Source: Luteimonas salinisoli
GTDB lineage: Bacteria; Pseudomonadota; Gammaproteobacteria; Xanthomonadales; Xanthomonadaceae
Direction of reading: 5' to 3'
Length of the DNA stretch: 64,000 bases
Assembly: GCF_013425525.1 (NCBI RefSeq)
Contig: NZ_JACCKA010000029.1
Span: forward strand, 1 to 64,000
Made by a program: the position numbers and the translations under genes. Below, piece after piece: positions 61,398-64,000 of the stretch. The notes under the pieces are model-generated. The model was not told the origin of the DNA, did not search any database, and saw only the letters and a list, made by a program, of their open reading frames with translations. Numbering within the stretch: position 1 is the stretch's first letter; each line of letters opens with the position of its first letter.

Positions 61398-62765
61398 ATG
61401 CCCCACATCCTCGTCGTCGACGACAATCCCGCGGTTGCCACTGCGCTCGAGGTGCTGTTCTCGTTGCACGACATCGAGACCACCGCCGCCGATTCGCCGG
61501 AGGCGGCGCTGGAGGCGCTGGAGCGAACGCAGTTCGACCTGGTGATCCAGGACATGAACTTCCGCGCCGACACCACCTCCGGCGACGAGGGCGTGGCGCT
61601 GTTCCGCGACATCCACGCCCGCCACCCGGAACTGCCGGTGATTTTGCTGACCGCGTGGACGCACCTGGAATCTGCGGTGGAGCTGATCAAGGCCGGCGCC
61701 GCCGACTACGTCGCCAAGCCCTGGGACGACCACAAGCTGCTGACCACGGCGCAGCGCCTGCTGGAACTGTCCGCGCACCGCCGCGAGCTGGCGCGCCGCC
61801 GCGAAGGCGAGCGCCGCCGCCGCGAGGCACTGGAGCGCGACTACGACCTGCGCGGCATCGTCTGGGCCGACGCGGCCAGCGAGCGCCTGCTGTCGCTGGC
61901 CTGCCAGGTGGCACGCTCGGAGCTGCCGGTGCTGATCACCGGGCCCAACGGTGCAGGCAAGGAGAAGTACGCCGAGATCCTGCACGCCAATTCCGCGGTG
62001 CGCGACGGACCGTTCGTGGCGCTCAACTGCGGCGCACTGCCCGGCGAGCTGATCGAGGCGGAGCTGTTCGGCGCCGAGGCCGGCGCGTATACCGGGGCGA
62101 ACAAGGGTCGCGAGGGCAAGTTCGAGGCCGCCGACGGCGGCACCCTGTTCCTGGACGAGATCGGCAACCTGCCGCTGGCCGGGCAGATGAAGCTGTTGCG
62201 GGTGCTGGAGACCGGCCGCTTCGAGCGCCTGGGCTCCAACCGCGAGCGCCAGGTGCGGGTTCGCGTGGTCAGCGCCACCAATACCGACCTGCCGGCGGCG
62301 ATCGCCGCCGGCGGGTTCCGCGAGGACCTGTACTACCGCCTCAACGCCATCGAGCTGAAGCTGCCGCCGCTGGCCGAGCGCCAGGACGACATCCTGCCGC
62401 TGGCGCGGCATTTCCTGCCGCCGGACAAGACCCTCGCACGGGACGCCGAGCAGGCGCTGCTGCGCCATCCCTGGCCCGGCAACGTCCGCGAGCTGCGCAA
62501 CGCGGTGCAGCGCGCGGCCCTGCTCGCGCCCGGCGATGCGATCGGCGCCGATGCGCTGGGGTTCGCGCCGGCGCCGCGGGCGGCGCCGTCTTCCTCCCCA
62601 CCTGCGGCCGCCGCCGCGAACGAGCCGGACCGCGAAACGATCGAATCCGCGCTGCATCGCAACGACGGCGTCCTGGCGCAGGCCGCGGCCGAGCTCGGGC
62701 TCTCGCGCCAGGCCCTGTACCGGCGCATGGACAAGCTCGGCCTGCGCCGCGACCAGGCGTCCTGA
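61398..62765 (+). CDS. NtrC-class sigma-54-dependent response regulator
   Basis: 455 residues: receiver (Asp8/Asp9, phospho-acceptor Asp52 in VIQDMNF, Lys in AKPWDDHK), AAA+ domain with Walker A GPNGAGKE at 182-189 (the usual form is GESGTGKE), the sigma-54 contact loop GAYTGA at 229-234 (usual GAFTGA), [14 protein letters not shown] and RFDLYYRLN-like [10 protein letters not shown], then a Fis-type HTH at the C-terminus ([19 protein letters not shown]). It is expected to bind the UAS at about 56.26-56.32 kb and drive the operon that contains it. The GTG start of the kinase is 1 base after its stop. Confidence 0.95.
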   Translation: MPHILVVDDNPAVATALEVLFSLHDIETTAADSPEAALEALERTQFDLVIQDMNFRADTTSGDEGVALFRDIHARHPELPVILLTAWTHLESAVELIKAGAADYVAKPWDDHKLLTTAQRLLELSAHRRELARRREGERRRREALERDYDLRGIVWADAASERLLSLACQVARSELPVLITGPNGAGKEKYAEILHANSAVRDGPFVALNCGALPGELIEAELFGAEAGAYTGANKGREGKFEAADGGTLFLDEIGNLPLAGQMKLLRVLETGRFERLGSNRERQVRVRVVSATNTDLPAAIAAGGFREDLYYRLNAIELKLPPLAERQDDILPLARHFLPPDKTLARDAEQALLRHPWPGNVRELRNAVQRAALLAPGDAIGADALGFAPAPRAAPSSSPPAAAAANEPDRETIESALHRNDGVLAQAAAELGLSRQALYRRMDKLGLRRDQAS

Positions 62766-62766
62766 C

Positions 62767-64000
62767 GTGACCCGCTGGTGGCATCGCCTGCCGATGACGC
62801 TGGTGCTCGGTTCGCTGACGGCGCTGTACATGCTCGGCGCCGCGGCGCTGGCGCTGCTGCTGGTGCGCTGGCTGCCCGGCTGGGCCGCGGTGGCGATCGC
62901 CGTAGCCGCCCCGCTGCCGCTGCTGCTGCTGCAGATCCGATTGGTGCTGGCGCCGGCGCGCTCCCTGTTCCGCGCCCTGAGTGGCAGCGTCGCCAGCTAC
63001 CGCGACGGCGATTTCAGCTTCGGCGTGTCCTGGGGCGGCGGCGGCGAGCTCGGCGACCTGGTCGCCGCGCACAACCGCCTGGGCGACGTGCTGCGCGAGC
63101 AGCGCACCGGCATCGTCCAGCGCGAGCTGCTGCTCGACACCATGGTGCAGAACACGCCGGTGGCGATGCTGCTGCTCGATTCCGGCCGCCGCATCGTCCA
63201 CGGCAACATCGCCGCGCGCAAGTTGCTCGGCGATGGCCGACGGCTGGAGGGGCAGTCGTTCGACGCTCTGCTGGCGCGCTCGCCGGAAGCGCTGCGCGAG
63301 GCCGTCGCCCGCGGCGGCGACGCCATGTTCGGCGTCGGCGACCAGGACAGCGAGGACATCTACCACCTGTCGCGGCGCGCGTTCCGCCTCAACGGCCGTG
63401 CCCATGAGCTGATCCTGCTGCGCCAGCTGACCGCCGAGCTGCGCCGCCAGGAAGTGCAGACCTGGAAGAAGGTGATCCGGGTGATCAGCCACGAGCTCAA
63501 CAACTCGCTGGCGCCGATCGCCTCGCTGGCGCATTCGGGCGCCGAGCTGCTGCGCCGCGGCCAGCTCGAACGCCTGCCCGGCGCGCTGGCGACGATCGAG
63601 GAACGCGCGCGACACCTGGAAGGGTTCATCCGCGACTATGCGCGCTTCGCCAAGCTGCCGTCGCCGCGCCTGGAGAACGTGGCCTGGGCGGGGTTCGTCG
63701 CGCGCCTGCGCGACCAGGTGGAGTTCGCCTTCGACGGCCACGGCGCCGATGGCCACGCGCGCTTCGACGTGGCGCAGCTCGAGCAGTGCCTGATCAACCT
63801 GCTGCGCAACGCCCACGAGTCCGGCTCGCCGCCGGAGGAGGTGCGGCTGGCGCTGCGGCGGCTGCCGGATGCCTGGCGCATCGACGTGCTCGACCGCGGC
63901 AGCGGCATGAACGAGGCGGTGCTGGCCAATGCGCTGCTGCCGTTCTATTCCACCAAGCGCCACGGCACCGGCCTGGGCCTGGCGCTGGCGCGCGAGATCA
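62767..64000 (+). CDS. NtrB-like sensor histidine kinase (cut by window end)
   Basis: 411 codons are visible from GTG 62767. Two N-terminal membrane helices (about 8-30 and 37-55), a HAMP-like region ([14 protein letters not shown]), a PAS-like domain (about 115-205), HisKA with [16 protein letters not shown], and HATPase with [11 protein letters not shown] and [15 protein letters not shown] are seen; the end is outside the window. The HELNN form of the H-box is typical of kinases of NtrC-class regulators. It is the presumed partner of the preceding regulator. Confidence 0.93.
   Translation, partial: MTRWWHRLPMTLVLGSLTALYMLGAAALALLLVRWLPGWAAVAIAVAAPLPLLLLQIRLVLAPARSLFRALSGSVASYRDGDFSFGVSWGGGGELGDLVAAHNRLGDVLREQRTGIVQRELLLDTMVQNTPVAMLLLDSGRRIVHGNIAARKLLGDGRRLEGQSFDALLARSPEALREAVARGGDAMFGVGDQDSEDIYHLSRRAFRLNGRAHELILLRQLTAELRRQEVQTWKKVIRVISHELNNSLAPIASLAHSGAELLRRGQLERLPGALATIEERARHLEGFIRDYARFAKLPSPRLENVAWAGFVARLRDQVEFAFDGHGADGHARFDVAQLEQCLINLLRNAHESGSPPEEVRLALRRLPDAWRIDVLDRGSGMNEAVLANALLPFYSTKRHGTGLGLALAREI

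Overview
The window is very GC-rich chromosomal DNA from a gammaproteobacterium, most likely of the Xanthomonadaceae/Lysobacteraceae (a Luteimonas- or Lysobacter-like genome). The indications are the DUF3426-fis-purH-purD order, the FimX-like degenerate EAL protein, several copies of a GTAGGAGCGGCC-type palindromic repeat, and protein flavours typical of that family. The assignment rests on recognition only, not on a search.

Layout. 0-11 kb is core housekeeping: a DUF3426 tail, fis, purH, a Na+/Ca2+-type exchanger, purD, an MFS-acyltransferase fusion, then ampE, nudC, erpA and a DUF6776 gene on the reverse strand, and a DUF4126 gene. 11-16.3 kb is a two-gene signalling operon: REC-GGDEF-EAL with degenerate catalytic motifs, plus a large hybrid histidine kinase with an HPt domain. 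16.5-19.6 kb holds iron storage and release (bfr, bfd with a Fur-like box), rppH, elongator tRNA-Met, queD and a phasin with its own promoter and terminator. 19.9-24.2 kb is a compact periplasmic nitrate reductase operon, napE-D-A-B-C, in which NapB appears to be a lipoprotein. 24.3-33.5 kb holds two divergent RND efflux pairs without an outer-membrane channel. 33.5-35.2 kb holds bioD, a free methionine-R-sulfoxide reductase and a TfoX-C protein. A cobalamin riboswitch then controls a BtuB-like receptor (35.4-37.6 kb). 37.7-41.8 kb is a LytS/LytTR two-component pair beside a secreted S33-type hydrolase. 41.8-46.9 kb holds a hypothetical gene, dinB, two tiny hydrophilic proteins and a Pat-like protein acetyltransferase.

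47-54.3 kb looks accessory. Codon use is less extreme, and it holds an XRE/MmyB regulator, a DUF885 peptidase-like protein, a DHFR-fold protein, a duplicated cupin-like secreted protein, a broken glmS remnant, an acyltransferase-3 and a membrane LytTR regulator. It lies immediately downstream of intact glmS. The glmS 3' end is present twice in the same orientation, bracketing the acyltransferase/LytTR pair.

56.2-64 kb is a self-contained sigma-54 export system: a UAS with repeated GTCCG/CGGAC half-sites, a canonical -24/-12 promoter, a membrane-fusion protein, a previously unnamed 68-residue protein with strong coding signature, an ABC ATPase, two FtsX/MacB-type permeases, and at its end an NtrC-class response regulator and its histidine kinase, which runs off the window edge. 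This is the best candidate for an under-described system here. A second recurring signal is that several genes have a -10-like hexamer exactly 6 nt before the start codon, predicting leaderless mRNAs.
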